Shown here: positions 40,657 to 49,561 of the stretch, piece after piece
Position numbering within the stretch: the first letter of the stretch is position 1
Layout: every line of letters begins with the position of its first letter
Source: Caulobacter endophyticus
GTDB taxonomy: Bacteria > Pseudomonadota > Alphaproteobacteria > Caulobacterales > Caulobacteraceae
Direction: 5' to 3'
DNA length: 64,000 nt
NCBI RefSeq assembly: GCF_003116815.1
Contig: NZ_QDKQ01000077.1
Location: 1-64,000 of the forward strand
Notes under the pieces: model-generated
What the model saw: the letters and a program-made list of their open reading frames with translations, nothing else
Told to the model about the DNA's origin: nothing
Database searches by the model: none
Made by a program: the position numbers and the translations under genes

Positions 40657-41722
40657 CGACGACTGGTTCGACGATCCCGCCCCGGCCGTAGCGCCGGCGG
40701 CGGAGGACGACGAGTCGTGGTTCGACGACGTCCCCCCGGCGGCTGAACCGTCGGGGCCGGACGAGTTCGAACTTATCGCGACCCACCTGCGCCCGCTGAC
40801 CAACGGCGACCCCGCTGCGCTCGACCTGCTGGACGACGCGGCTGTGCTGCCCTCGCGCCCCGGCCATGACCTGGTGATCACCAAGGACGCCATGGTCGCC
40901 GGTGTGCATTTCCTGGCCGGCGAGGATCTCGACATCGTCGCCCGCCGCCTGCTGCGCACCAATCTCTCCGACCTCGCCGCCAAGGGCGCCGAGCCCTACG
41001 GCTACTTCCTGGCCGTCGGCTGGCCCTCGGGAACGACCGTCGAAGACCGCGAAACCTTCGCCCGAGGGCTTGCCGAGGACGGCAAGACCTACGGGATCAA
41101 TCTGTTGGGCGGCGACACCGTCACCACCTCCGGCGCCATGGTCGTCTCGGCGACGCTGCTGGGCTGGGTCCCGCAGGGCGCGGCCGTCCTGCGCCGCGGC
41201 GCCAAGGCCGGCGACCGCCTGATGGTCAGCGGCAGCATCGGCGACGGCTGGCTTGGCCTTCTGGCCCACTGGGGCGAGGTCGAGGATCCCGACGGCGGCC
41301 TCGTGCGCCGCTACCGCACGCCTGCGCCGCGCCTGGCCCTGCGTGATGCCCTGCGCCAGTACGCCCATGCCGCCGCCGACGTCTCCGACGGCCTGCTGGC
41401 CGACGCCGGCCACATCGCCAAGGCCAGCGGTCTGCAGGTCAAGGTCGACCTCGACCGGCTGCCGCTGTCGACCGGCGCCCGCGCCTGGCTGGAAGCCCAG
41501 CCCGAGCGCGGCGAGGCCCGCATGTCCCTGGCTTCGGGCGGCGACGACTACGAAGTGGTCTGCGCCATTCCCGCCGCCAACGTCGCCGCCTTCCAGGCCG
41601 CCGCCTTCGCCGCCGGCTTGCCGGTGCGCGACATCGGCGAGTTCGTGGAGGGCGAGGGGGTGGCCGCCCTGTTCAAGGGCAAGGACATCACCCCCAAACG
41701 CTTGGGCTGGCTGCACGGCTGA
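40640..41722 (+). CDS. thiL: Thiamine-monophosphate kinase with acidic N-terminal extension
   Basis: ThiL phosphorylates thiamine phosphate to the active diphosphate. From residue about 40 this 360-residue protein follows the family: GPDEFELIATHLRPL, DDAAVL, KDAMVAGVHFL, TNLSDLAAKGAEPYGY, GGDTVTT, DVSDGLLADAGHIA and ASGGDDYEV. The first 40 residues are an unusual extension holding two copies of a DD-x-x-WFDD motif separated by Ala/Pro. GTG 40640 lies within the nusB end; the extension could be removed if translation began further in, but no good internal start precedes the core. Confidence 0.93.
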   Translation: MTPESDDDWFDDPAPAVAPAAEDDESWFDDVPPAAEPSGPDEFELIATHLRPLTNGDPAALDLLDDAAVLPSRPGHDLVITKDAMVAGVHFLAGEDLDIVARRLLRTNLSDLAAKGAEPYGYFLAVGWPSGTTVEDRETFARGLAEDGKTYGINLLGGDTVTTSGAMVVSATLLGWVPQGAAVLRRGAKAGDRLMVSGSIGDGWLGLLAHWGEVEDPDGGLVRRYRTPAPRLALRDALRQYAHAAADVSDGLLADAGHIAKASGLQVKVDLDRLPLSTGARAWLEAQPERGEARMSLASGGDDYEVVCAIPAANVAAFQAAAFAAGLPVRDIGEFVEGEGVAALFKGKDITPKRLGWLHG

Positions 41723-41773
41723 CGCTCGCGCTCGGTAGCGAAACCTCAAGCCTTCTCGGTTAATGGCTCGGGC

Positions 41774-42301
41774 ATGACCCGTTCCGTCCTGTCCCGCCGC
41801 GCCGTCCTGGCGTTCGCCGCGCCGCTGGCGCTGTGCGCCGCGCCCGCCTTCGCCTCCGGCAAGGAGAAGAAGAAGGAAGGCGGGGAGGGCGAGAAGGAAA
41901 AGGAAGATCCGGTGGTCAAGCTGGGCTCGATGGCCCTGCCGATCGTCGTCGAGGGGCGGCTGATCAACTACATCTTCGTCGAGTTGTCGCTGACCCTGCC
42001 GCCGACCGGCGACGTCACCGCTTTCGCCGGCAAGGAGCCGCTGCTACGCGACGCCCTGGTGCGCGCCGCTCACAAGCAGCCGCTCAACAAGGCGGGCAGC
42101 TATGTCCTGCTCGACGAGCCCAAGATCAAGGCCATCGTCATGCGCGAGGCCGTCGCCCTGGTCGGCAAGGGCAAGGTCGCCACTGTGACCATCGGCAAGC
42201 AGACCCCGCGCAACTTCGTGCCGCCGCCCCGGCCGGCTCCGAAGACCGCCGCCAAGCCGTCTGCGCCGCCGCCCGTCGATTCGGCCCCCATCATTCCCTG
42301 A
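41774..42301 (+). CDS. Exported hypothetical protein with charged linker
   Basis: This 175-residue protein has a signal peptide with twin arginine (SRRAVLAFAAPLALCAAPAFA), possibly Tat. A highly charged Lys/Glu linker (GKEKKKEGGEGEKEKED) follows, then a conserved-looking domain (PIVVEGRLINYIFVELSLTL, LLRDALVRAAHKQPLN) and a Pro/Ala tail. The middle resembles periplasmic domains of FliL-like or related proteins, but the likeness is weak. The function is unknown. It lies between thiL and hppA with gaps on both sides. Confidence 0.75.
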   Translation: MTRSVLSRRAVLAFAAPLALCAAPAFASGKEKKKEGGEGEKEKEDPVVKLGSMALPIVVEGRLINYIFVELSLTLPPTGDVTAFAGKEPLLRDALVRAAHKQPLNKAGSYVLLDEPKIKAIVMREAVALVGKGKVATVTIGKQTPRNFVPPPRPAPKTAAKPSAPPPVDSAPIIP

Positions 42302-42517
42302 CGTGTCGCGAACGCCGTTCTCGCAGGCGGTTGCGCGCTAGGCTTGTGAATGTCAGTGTTTCCCCCTGGCGCCGATGTCGGGGCCAGATCAGGGAGCTTC
42401 GAGGGGGAATGAGGCCCTAAGGCCCGCCCGCCGCTCCTGGCCTGGGGCGCTCGTCGATCCGCCATGGCTGGGAACCGCGACCCCTCGTGATTTGAAACAC
42501 GAAGGGGCACAACACCC
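42302..42517 (+). other. hppA leader region
   Basis: These 216 bases precede hppA. Just before the start a hairpin can form between CCCCTCGTG (about 42480-42488) and CACGAAGGGG (about 42497-42506), with one bulge, partly covering the ribosome site AAGGGG. This could modulate translation. No known riboswitch is recognised. Confidence 0.35.
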
Positions 42518-44653
42518 ATGAGTTCTTGGCTTTACGTAGCCATCGGCGCCGGGCTTCTGGCGGTGCTGTATGGCGCGGTTCAGACCGCCAGGCTTTTGAA
42601 GGCCTCGCCGGGCGATGCGAAGATGCAGGAAATCGCCGCGGCCATTCAGGAAGGCGCCCAGGCCTATCTGAACCGTCAGTACACGACTATCGCCATCGTT
42701 GGCGTCGTGGTCGTCGCCGTCCTGGCGTTCTTTTTCAAGAGCTGGGAGCAGCCGGTGGGCTTTGCGCTGGGCGCGATCCTGTCGGGCCTGGCGGGCTTCG
42801 CCGGCATGCTGATCTCGGTGCGCGCCAACGTCCGCACCGCCCAGGCCTCGTCAGAGGGGCTGGGCAAGGGCCTGTCGATGGCGTTCACCTCGGGGGCGGT
42901 CACCGGCATGCTGGTGGCGGGTTTCGCCCTGATCGGCGTGGCCGGCTACTTCGCCCTGCTGCTGTCGGTGGGGCATGAGAACACCGACCGGGTGGTCATC
43001 GACTCGCTGGTGGCGCTGGGCTTCGGCGCCAGCTTGATCTCGATCTTCGCCCGCCTGGGCGGCGGCATCTTCACCAAGGGCGCCGACGTGGGCGGCGATC
43101 TCGTGGGCAAGGTCGAGGCCGGGATTCCCGAGGACGACCCCCGCAACGCCGCCACCATCGCCGACAACGTGGGCGATAACGTCGGCGACTGCGCGGGCAT
43201 GGCCGCCGACCTGTTCGAGACCTATGCGGTGACCACGGTCGCCACCATGGTGCTGGCGGCGATCTTCTTCACCGGCACCGATGTCGTCGGATCGATGATG
43301 ATCCTGCCGCTGGCCATCTGTGCGGTGTGCATCGCCACCTCGATTATCGGCGCCTTCTTCGTCCGGCTGGGCAAGAAGAACAACATCATGGGCGCCCTCT
43401 ATCAGGGTCTGATCGTCACCGGCGTGCTGTCGGTGCCGGCCGTATGGTGGGTGATCCACCAGTTGGTCCCGACCTCGATCGAGCTCGACGGCCGCCTGTT
43501 CACCGCCGACAACCTGTTCTACTGCGGCCTGGCGGGCCTAGTCGTCACGGCGCTGATCGTGGTGATCACCGAATACTACACCGGCACGGGCTTTCGTCCG
43601 GTGAAGTCGGTGGCCCAGGCCAGCGTGTCCGGCCACGGCACCAACGTCATTCAGGGCCTGGCCATGTCGCTGGAGTCCACGGCCCTGCCGGCCCTGACCA
43701 TCATCGTCGGGATCGTCGTGACCTATAACCTGGCGGGCCTGTTCGGCATCGCCATCGCCACCACCACCATGCTGTCCCTGGCCGGCTTCATCGTCGCCCT
43801 GGACGCCTTCGGTCCCGTCACCGACAACGCTGGCGGCATCGCCGAGATGGCTGGTCTTCCTCCGGAAGTCCGCGTCACCACCGATGCGCTGGACGCGGTT
43901 GGCAACACCACCAAGGCCGTCACCAAGGGCTACGCCATCGGTTCGGCGGGCCTGGGGGCCCTGGTGCTGTTCGCGGCCTATACCGAGGACCTGAAGTTCT
44001 TCTCCGAGAACGCCGCTCCGGGCAGCTTCTTCGACGGCATGGGGGCGGTCAGCTTCGACCTGTCCAATCCCTATGTGGTGGTCGGGCTTCTGTTCGGCGG
44101 CCTGCTGCCCTTCCTGTTCGGGGGGCTGTCGATGACCGCCGTCGGCCGTGCGGCCGAGTCGGTGGTGGCCGAGGTCCGTCGCCAGTTCCGTGAGAACCCG
44201 GGCATCATGACCTACGAAACCAAGCCCGAATACGGCAAGGCCGTGGACATCCTGACCAAGGCCGCCATCCGCGAGATGATCGTGCCTTCCTTGCTCCCCG
44301 TGGTTTCGCCGGTGGTGCTGTTCTTCGTCATCAACGCCATCGCCGGCAAGGTCGACGCCTTCGCCAGCCTCGGCGCCATGCTGATGGGGGTGATCGTCAC
44401 CGGCCTGTTCGTCGCCATCTCGATGACCAGCGGCGGCGGCGCCTGGGACAACGCCAAGAAGGTGATCGAGGAGGGCTTCACCGACAAGGACGGCGTCCTG
44501 CACAAGAAGGGCGGCGACACCCACAAGGCCGCCGTCACCGGCGACACCGTCGGCGACCCCTACAAGGACACCTCGGGTCCCGCCGTGAACCCGATGATCA
44601 AGATCACCAACATCGTGGCCCTGCTGCTGTTGGCCGTGCTCGCTCACGGGTGA
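42518..44653 (+). CDS. hppA: Membrane proton-translocating pyrophosphatase, K+-independent type
   Basis: This 711-residue protein with about 16 membrane helices couples pyrophosphate hydrolysis to proton export from the cytosol. Catalytic loops are DVGGDLVGKVEAGIPEDDPRN, then DNVGDNVGDCAGMAADLFETY and DNAGGIAEM. The sequence GNTTKAVTKGYAIGSA carries Lys where K+-dependent enzymes have Ala (GNTTAA), so it should be potassium-independent. A terminator follows the stop. Confidence 0.96.
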   Translation: MSSWLYVAIGAGLLAVLYGAVQTARLLKASPGDAKMQEIAAAIQEGAQAYLNRQYTTIAIVGVVVVAVLAFFFKSWEQPVGFALGAILSGLAGFAGMLISVRANVRTAQASSEGLGKGLSMAFTSGAVTGMLVAGFALIGVAGYFALLLSVGHENTDRVVIDSLVALGFGASLISIFARLGGGIFTKGADVGGDLVGKVEAGIPEDDPRNAATIADNVGDNVGDCAGMAADLFETYAVTTVATMVLAAIFFTGTDVVGSMMILPLAICAVCIATSIIGAFFVRLGKKNNIMGALYQGLIVTGVLSVPAVWWVIHQLVPTSIELDGRLFTADNLFYCGLAGLVVTALIVVITEYYTGTGFRPVKSVAQASVSGHGTNVIQGLAMSLESTALPALTIIVGIVVTYNLAGLFGIAIATTTMLSLAGFIVALDAFGPVTDNAGGIAEMAGLPPEVRVTTDALDAVGNTTKAVTKGYAIGSAGLGALVLFAAYTEDLKFFSENAAPGSFFDGMGAVSFDLSNPYVVVGLLFGGLLPFLFGGLSMTAVGRAAESVVAEVRRQFRENPGIMTYETKPEYGKAVDILTKAAIREMIVPSLLPVVSPVVLFFVINAIAGKVDAFASLGAMLMGVIVTGLFVAISMTSGGGAWDNAKKVIEEGFTDKDGVLHKKGGDTHKAAVTGDTVGDPYKDTSGPAVNPMIKITNIVALLLLAVLAHG

Positions 44654-44678
44654 TCAGACAGTCATGGCAAGACGGAAA

Positions 44679-44712
44679 CGCCCCAGGGCTAGCGCTCGGG
44701 GCATTTTCTTTT
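44679..44712 (+). terminator. Rho-independent terminator of hppA
   Basis: GCCCC (44680-44684) pairs with GGGGC (44698-44702) and is followed by ATTTTCTTTT. The 13-base loop has a further small AGCGCT palindrome. It lies 27 bases past the hppA stop. Confidence 0.65.
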
Positions 44713-44775
44713 CCATCACCCCACGATCTTCATCCCGGCCCTACGCTTCGCTTCGGACGGGATGACGAGCCGTGG
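44713..44775. repeat. REP-like imperfect palindrome
   Basis: CATCCCGGCCC near 44732 and GGACGGGATG near 44755 form an imperfect stem around TACGCTTCGCTTC. It sits between the hppA terminator and the convergent response-regulator gene. Such CATCCCG/CGGGATG palindromes are commonly dispersed in GC-rich genomes; copy number cannot be judged here. Confidence 0.4.
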
Positions 44776-44796
44776 AGGTGGGGCGTCGGCCCGTCC

Positions 44797-45351
44797 CTAG
44801 TAGCAGTCTTCCGGATCGAACGCCTGGACCTCCGCCTCGCCGCCGAGCGCCGTCGGCGTGGGCTGCGCGCCCCGGCGTTCGTCGCCTGCGAAGTCGTGGT
44901 CGATGCGGCGCCGGCGGCAGGGGCCGAAATAGGCTTCGGTGCGCACGAAGTCGCGCGGATTGTTGATGACCTCGTTGATCCGGTGCAGCACGCCGCGTGC
45001 GTTGAGCGGCTTGGCCAGGAATTCGGTCACCCCGGCCATCCGCGCCTCGTCCAGGCTGCGGCGGGTGGCGTGGCCGGTCATCATGATGATCGGCGCGTAC
45101 GGATTGGGGCTGGCCTGGGAGTTGCGGATCCAGTGCACGAAAGAGAGACCGTCCACCGGCTGCATCATCAGGTCGGTGAACACGATGTCGACCTCGCGTT
45201 CGGAAAACAGCTTCAGCCCCTCGACGCCGTCGCCGGCCTCGAGGATGCGCCGCACCCCCGCGGACTTCAGGATCGCGGACAGGATGCCGCGCATGTTGGC
45301 GTTGTCGTCGACGATAAGCATCGTCAACGCCCGCAGATCGAGCGCGCTCAC
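44797..45351 (-). CDS. Response regulator (receiver domain with C-terminal extension)
   Basis: The 184-residue product starts at GTG 45351 behind GGGGGAGAAGG. The receiver domain has the acidic pocket LIVDDNANM, phosphoacceptor Asp in DIVFTDLMMQPVDG, MMTGHAT and the KP pair in FLAKPLNARG. After it comes a 60-residue tail with RTEAYFGPCRRRRIDHDF, a motif common to a group of alphaproteobacterial single-receiver proteins. There is no DNA-binding output. The partner kinase is unknown. It may act by protein-protein contact. Confidence 0.88.
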   Translation of the reverse strand: MSALDLRALTMLIVDDNANMRGILSAILKSAGVRRILEAGDGVEGLKLFSEREVDIVFTDLMMQPVDGLSFVHWIRNSQASPNPYAPIIMMTGHATRRSLDEARMAGVTEFLAKPLNARGVLHRINEVINNPRDFVRTEAYFGPCRRRRIDHDFAGDERRGAQPTPTALGGEAEVQAFDPEDCY

Positions 45352-45532
45352 GACCTTCTCCCCCAGAGCAACCGACGCCAAGGTTGGGGCCTTAGCGTCG
45401 ATCAGACGGGAAGGTTGTGACGGACGTGCTTGAGGAAACGTTGATGCGGCGACAGAAAGTCGCACGAAATCACACGTTTATAGTCAAGCTTAGGCAAGGT
45501 TGAAGTGTCGATTAACCGACTTAATCGTCAGC
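45352..45532. other. Region upstream of the response regulator
   Basis: These 181 bases lie between bamE and the response-regulator gene, both on the minus strand. A palindrome CGATTAA-CCGAC-TTAATCG at 45509-45527, six bases past the bamE stop, is AT-rich against the background. It may be an operator or a weak terminator. No clear promoter boxes were found. Confidence 0.35.
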
Positions 45533-46021
45533 CTAGCGACGGTCGCCGGGGCGGGTGCCGGGAACGCCCTCGTCGTCCTGCGGCAGCATGCCGCCGCGAC
45601 CGACGGTGCCGAGCAGCTGCTCCAGAACGGTCATCTCGCGACCCCGCGTCGGGGTTTCGCGGCCGTTGTAGGCGATGACCTTGCCGTCCTTCAGGGTGAA
45701 GGTGTCGACCGAGGCGACCTTCTCGTCGGCGGCGTCGAACTTGATCGCCACCACGTCGCGCTTGATCACCCGCGGCTTGTAGAAGGCCACGCGGTCGGTG
45801 GTCTGAGAGATGTAGTACCAGGCGTTGCTGTCGAAGGTGGACACCGCCGACGGCGAGCCCAACTTTTCGCGGACGGTGGACTTGCTGTCCTCGCCCACCT
45901 TCATGTCGGCCGGCTTGGCCTCGATGGCCTGGAAGCCCGAATAGCTCGTCAGCGGCGTGCAGCCTCCGGCGACGGCGGCGAGGCCGATGACGGCGGCGGC
46001 GAAAACGGCGGGGCGAGACAT
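45533..46021 (-). CDS. bamE: Outer membrane assembly lipoprotein BamE
   Basis: BamE is a lipoprotein subunit of the BAM complex that folds outer-membrane proteins. This 162-residue protein has a lipobox (LAAVAGGC, Cys near residue 21), then the SmpA/OmlA core (KSTVREKLGSPSAVSTFDSNAWYYISQ, DVVAIKFDAADEKVASVD). The C-terminal extension ends in Asp/Arg-rich residues, usual in Caulobacterales. It is divergent from the cytochrome bc1 chaperone gene. Confidence 0.95.
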   Translation of the reverse strand: MSRPAVFAAAVIGLAAVAGGCTPLTSYSGFQAIEAKPADMKVGEDSKSTVREKLGSPSAVSTFDSNAWYYISQTTDRVAFYKPRVIKRDVVAIKFDAADEKVASVDTFTLKDGKVIAYNGRETPTRGREMTVLEQLLGTVGRGGMLPQDDEGVPGTRPGDRR

Positions 46022-46142
46022 TGAGGCTCCGGAACCGGAAGAAGGCTGGACTTTGACCTATCGCCCGCGCGGGCTTAGTTCAATGGCCCGCGTGGATGCT
46101 CAGGCCATCTAGAGGCGGCTCGCGGCGAAATAGAGGCGTGGA

Positions 46143-46673
46143 ATGTTTCTGGATCGGCTACTAAAGCCCCGGCCCGCGAAGCTGGCGGGGGAAAAACTCT
46201 ATGCCTCGGCGGTCGCCCAGGCCCGTTCTTCGCGATTCTACGCGCAGCTGGGCGTTCGCGACTCGATGGAGGGCCGCTTCGAGCTCTTCACCCTGCATGT
46301 GGTGCTGGTCATCGAGCGTCTGAAAGGGCAGGGCGAGGCGGCGGCGGAGACGTCGCAGTCGGTCTTCGATTCCTATGTGCGCGGCCTCGACGACGCCTTC
46401 CGCCAGATCGGGGTGTCCGACACGGCCGTTGGCAAGAAGATGAAGAAGCTGGCCGGGGCCTTCTACGGCCGGCTGAAGACCTATGACGAGGCTTTCGCGA
46501 CCCTGCCTGACGCCGCCGAGCTGGACGCGGCCTTGGCCCGCACGATCTTCGAGGAGCGCGGCGAGGGTGACGTGGCGACGGTTAGCGCCTATGTGCGGTC
46601 CGCGCGCGAAGCGCTGGCGAGCCAGCCGCTGGACGCCTTGTTGAACGGAGAGGTGCAATGGCCGAACGTCTGA
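46143..46673 (+). CDS. Ubiquinol-cytochrome c chaperone (Cbp3-like)
   Basis: This 176-residue protein matches the ubiquinol-cytochrome c chaperone family (Cbp3/UQCC1 relatives), which assist cytochrome bc1 assembly. Features are YAQLGVRDSMEGRFELFTLHVVLV, then FDSYVRGLDDAFRQIGVSDTAVGKKMKKLAGAFYGR. It is cytoplasmic and helical. Its end overlaps the following YceD gene by 16 bases; this pair is conserved in alphaproteobacteria. Confidence 0.92.
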   Translation: MFLDRLLKPRPAKLAGEKLYASAVAQARSSRFYAQLGVRDSMEGRFELFTLHVVLVIERLKGQGEAAAETSQSVFDSYVRGLDDAFRQIGVSDTAVGKKMKKLAGAFYGRLKTYDEAFATLPDAAELDAALARTIFEERGEGDVATVSAYVRSAREALASQPLDALLNGEVQWPNV

Positions 46674-47197
46674 TCGATCCCTGGCCCAGCACCGTCACCC
46701 TGGCCCGCGTCGACCGCGGCGGGGTGGACCTGAAGCTGGCCCCCGACGAAGCCGTGCTGAAGGCCATCGCCAAGCAACTGGGCCTGGTCTCGCTGCAAGA
46801 GCTGAAGGCCGACGTCTATCTGCGCTCGTGGATGGATGGGGCTGAGGTGTCGGGCGTGCTGCGCGCTCGCGTCGTGCAGACCTGCGGCGTCACCGCCGAG
46901 GACTTCGAGACCCCGATCGACGCCCGCTTCAGCCTGCGCGTACTGCCGGCCAACAGCGAGCACGCCCCTCAGGACGAGGGCGGAGAACTGGGCCTCGATC
47001 CCGACGGCGACGATCCGCCCGACGTGCTGGAAGGCGAGACGATCGACGTCTCGGGATACGTCATCGAGCACCTGGCCCTGGAACTGGATCCGTTCCCGCG
47101 CAAGCCGGGCGCGGTTTTCGTGCAACCGCCCGAGCCTGTTGAGCTTTCTCCGTTCGCGGCCCTGAAGGGGCTGAAAACGAAGGGCGACGAGGGCTGA
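46658..47197 (+). CDS. YceD family protein (DUF177)
   Basis: This 179-residue protein of the DUF177/YceD family has the signature LRARVVQTCGVTAEDFETPIDARF near residue 66, a negatively charged segment, then the C-terminal IDVSGYVIEHLALELDPFPRKPGA. YceD is linked to 23S rRNA or large-subunit accumulation and usually sits beside rpmF and plsX. Here plsX follows but rpmF is not present between them. Confidence 0.92.
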   Translation: MAERLIDPWPSTVTLARVDRGGVDLKLAPDEAVLKAIAKQLGLVSLQELKADVYLRSWMDGAEVSGVLRARVVQTCGVTAEDFETPIDARFSLRVLPANSEHAPQDEGGELGLDPDGDDPPDVLEGETIDVSGYVIEHLALELDPFPRKPGAVFVQPPEPVELSPFAALKGLKTKGDEG

Positions 47198-47281
47198 GTT
47201 GGCCCTTACGCCTCTCGGCGTGATATCACGCCGGGGAATCATCGGCCGCGTTGCGACCGCCCAAGGAGTCGATAGCGCCTC

Positions 47282-48364
47282 GTGCCCAAGCCAGTAGTCA
47301 TCTCGATCGACGCCATGGGCGGAGATCACGGTCCGCCCGTGGTGGTTCCGGCGCTGGAGATCGCGGCCAAGACCCTGCCCGACGTGCGCTTCCTGGTGCA
47401 TGGCGACGAGGCTGCGCTGAACGCCGAGCTGGCCAGGGCGCCGGCTGCGCGGGCGGTCTGCACGGTCGTGCATACCGACAAGTCCATCGCCATGGATGAG
47501 AAGCCCGCCCAGGCGATGCGCCGGGGCAAGGGCTCGAGCCTGTGGAACGCCGTCGAGGCCATCCGCTCGGGGCAGGCCGCGGCCTGCGTCTCGGCCGGCA
47601 ACACCGGCGCGCTGATGGCGATCTCCAAGCTGATCCTGCGCATGAGCGCCGATCTGGAGCGTCCCGCCATCGTCGCCTCGTGGCCGACCATGAAGGGGAT
47701 CTCGGCGGTTCTCGACGTCGGCGCCAATGTCGAGAGCGACGCCGACCAACTGGTCGAGTTCGCGATCATGGGCGCGGCCTTCCACCATGCGGTGCATGGC
47801 TCGACCCGTCCGACCGTCGGCCTGCTCAACGTCGGCTCCGAGGAGCAGAAGGGTCATGAGGAGGTGCGCGAGGCGCATCGGATCCTGCAGGACAGCCCGC
47901 ACTTCGACTTCGACTATCGCGGCTTCGTCGAGGGCACCGACATCGCCTACGGCACGGTGGACGTGGTCGTCACCGACGGCTTCACCGGCAATGTCGCCTT
48001 GAAGACCGCCGAGGGCCTGGCCCGGTTCTTCGGCAATGAGATCAAGCAGACCTTGACGGCCGGCCCGCTGGCCATGCTGGGCGCGCTGATCGCCTCGGGC
48101 TCGCTGAAGAAGATGAAGCAGCGTCTCGATCCCGGCCGGGTCAACGGCGGGCCGCTGCTGGGCCTCAACGGCATCGTGGTGAAAAGCCACGGCGGCGCCG
48201 ACGCCAACGGCTTCGCCTCGGCCGTGCGCGTGGCGGTGGATCTCGCGCGCAGCGACTTCACCGCCGAGATCGATCGTAATTTGAAGCGTCTGACCGCGGA
48301 AAAAGACCAAGCGGCCAAGGACGACGGCGCCGACGGCGCCGAAACCCAGGGAGCCGACGAGTGA
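47282..48364 (+). CDS. plsX: Phosphate acyltransferase PlsX
   Basis: PlsX makes acyl-phosphate from acyl-ACP for phospholipid synthesis. The 360-residue product starts at GTG 47282 (PKPVVISIDAMGGDHGP). Other family blocks are CVSAGNTGALMAISK, VGLLNVGSEEQKG, VVVTDGFTGNVALKTAEG and VKSHGGADANGFASAV. An acidic Ala/Asp tail closes it. Its stop overlaps the fabH GTG by four bases (GTGA). Confidence 0.96.
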   Translation: MPKPVVISIDAMGGDHGPPVVVPALEIAAKTLPDVRFLVHGDEAALNAELARAPAARAVCTVVHTDKSIAMDEKPAQAMRRGKGSSLWNAVEAIRSGQAAACVSAGNTGALMAISKLILRMSADLERPAIVASWPTMKGISAVLDVGANVESDADQLVEFAIMGAAFHHAVHGSTRPTVGLLNVGSEEQKGHEEVREAHRILQDSPHFDFDYRGFVEGTDIAYGTVDVVVTDGFTGNVALKTAEGLARFFGNEIKQTLTAGPLAMLGALIASGSLKKMKQRLDPGRVNGGPLLGLNGIVVKSHGGADANGFASAVRVAVDLARSDFTAEIDRNLKRLTAEKDQAAKDDGADGAETQGADE

Positions 48365-49338
48365 GCGTAGTCCGCAGCGTGGTGACCGGCGTCGGGGCTT
48401 ACCTGCCGCCGCAGATCGTCACCAACGAAGACCTGTCCAAGATCGTCGACACCTCCGACGAGTGGATCGTCGAGCGCACCGGCATCCGTCAGCGCCACAA
48501 GGCTGCCGACGACCAGGCCGTGTCCGATCTGGCCGTCGAGGCCGCCAGGCAGGCGCTGGAGCGTGCTGGCAAGAGCCCCGCCGACGTCGACCTGATCATC
48601 GTCGCCACCACGACGCCCGACCTGACCTTCCCGGCCACCGCCGCCATCGTGCAGCGCAAGCTGGGCGCGGGCGTCGGCATCGCCTTCGACGTCCAGGCCG
48701 TGTGCTCGGGCTTCGTCTACGCCCTGTCGGTGGCCGACGGCTTCATAGCCCGCGGCAACGCCAAGTGCGCCCTGGTGATCGGCGCCGAGGCCATGACCCG
48801 CCTGATGGACTGGACCGACCGCGGCACCTGCGTGCTGTTCGGCGACGGCGCCGGCGCGGTCGTGCTGGAGCCGGGCGAAGGGCAGGGGACCACGGCCGAT
48901 CGCGGCATGCTGGGCTTCGCCCTGCGCGCGGACGGCACGAAGCAGGACCTGCTCTATGTGGACGGCGGTCCGTCGACCACGGGCACGGTCGGCAAGCTGC
49001 GGATGCTGGGCAACCAGGTCTTCAAGCACGCGGTGATCAACATTTCCGAGGCCATCCACGCCGCTGCCGAGAAGGCTGGTGTGACCGTGCCCGAAGTCGA
49101 CTGGTTCATCCCGCACCAGGCCAATCAGCGAATCCTGCAGGGCGTGGCCAACCGTTGCGGCATCGACGAGGACAAGGTGATCTCGACGGTGGCGCTGCAC
49201 GCCAATACCTCGGCCGCCTCGATTCCCCTGGCCTTCGCCCATGGAGTCGCGGATGGCAGGATCAAGCCGGGCGACCTTCTGCTTCTCGAAGCCATGGGCG
49301 GCGGCCTGACTTGGGGCGCCTGCGTCCTGCGCCTTTGA
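48361..49338 (+). CDS. fabH: 3-oxoacyl-ACP synthase III
   Basis: FabH starts fatty-acid synthesis by condensing acetyl-CoA with malonyl-ACP. The 325-residue thiolase-fold protein has the catalytic triad: Cys in DVQAVCSGFVYAL, His in WFIPHQANQRI and Asn in HANTSAASIPLA. Near the start, TSDEWIVERTGIRQRH is typical. GTG start coupled to plsX. Confidence 0.97.
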   Translation: MSVVRSVVTGVGAYLPPQIVTNEDLSKIVDTSDEWIVERTGIRQRHKAADDQAVSDLAVEAARQALERAGKSPADVDLIIVATTTPDLTFPATAAIVQRKLGAGVGIAFDVQAVCSGFVYALSVADGFIARGNAKCALVIGAEAMTRLMDWTDRGTCVLFGDGAGAVVLEPGEGQGTTADRGMLGFALRADGTKQDLLYVDGGPSTTGTVGKLRMLGNQVFKHAVINISEAIHAAAEKAGVTVPEVDWFIPHQANQRILQGVANRCGIDEDKVISTVALHANTSAASIPLAFAHGVADGRIKPGDLLLLEAMGGGLTWGACVLRL

Positions 49339-49561
49339 TGGTTACGGACCAAGCTTGACCTTGGGTTGGCGCACGGCCTGCTTCAGCATATGAAGTAACC
49401 GGCTTGACCCTTTGACTTCATGCGGTATTCGCGGCATGCAGTCTCTAGTTGACGAGGTCCTGTCGCGCGGGATCGGGGCTTTCGCACGTCCCTTTTCGCG
49501 AGGTCGGACCGATTGGCGCGGGCTGTGCTGGGTTCGCGCATTGAAGCGTATAGGGGGCGTT
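49339..49561 (+). promoter_or_regulatory. ihfA upstream region
   Basis: These 223 bases precede ihfA. A seven-base inverted repeat (ATGAAGT/ACTTCAT, about 49392-49416) and a sigma-54-like TTGGCGCG-N4-GTGCT at 49513-49529 (two mismatches to TTGGCACG-N4-TTGCT) are visible. TTGACC and TTGACT boxes near 49403-49415 are possible sigma-70-type -35 elements. Confidence 0.3.

Noticed and set aside
45509..45527. TTAA-N5-TTAA as a CtrA site
   Set aside because: CtrA sites need a seven-base spacer (TTAA-N7-TTAAC); the spacer here is five, so it is listed only as a palindrome.
49412..49561. 50-residue N-terminal extension of IhfA
   Set aside because: The upstream codons lack IHF sequence, and ATG 49562 has its own ribosome site and gives the standard 100-residue length.
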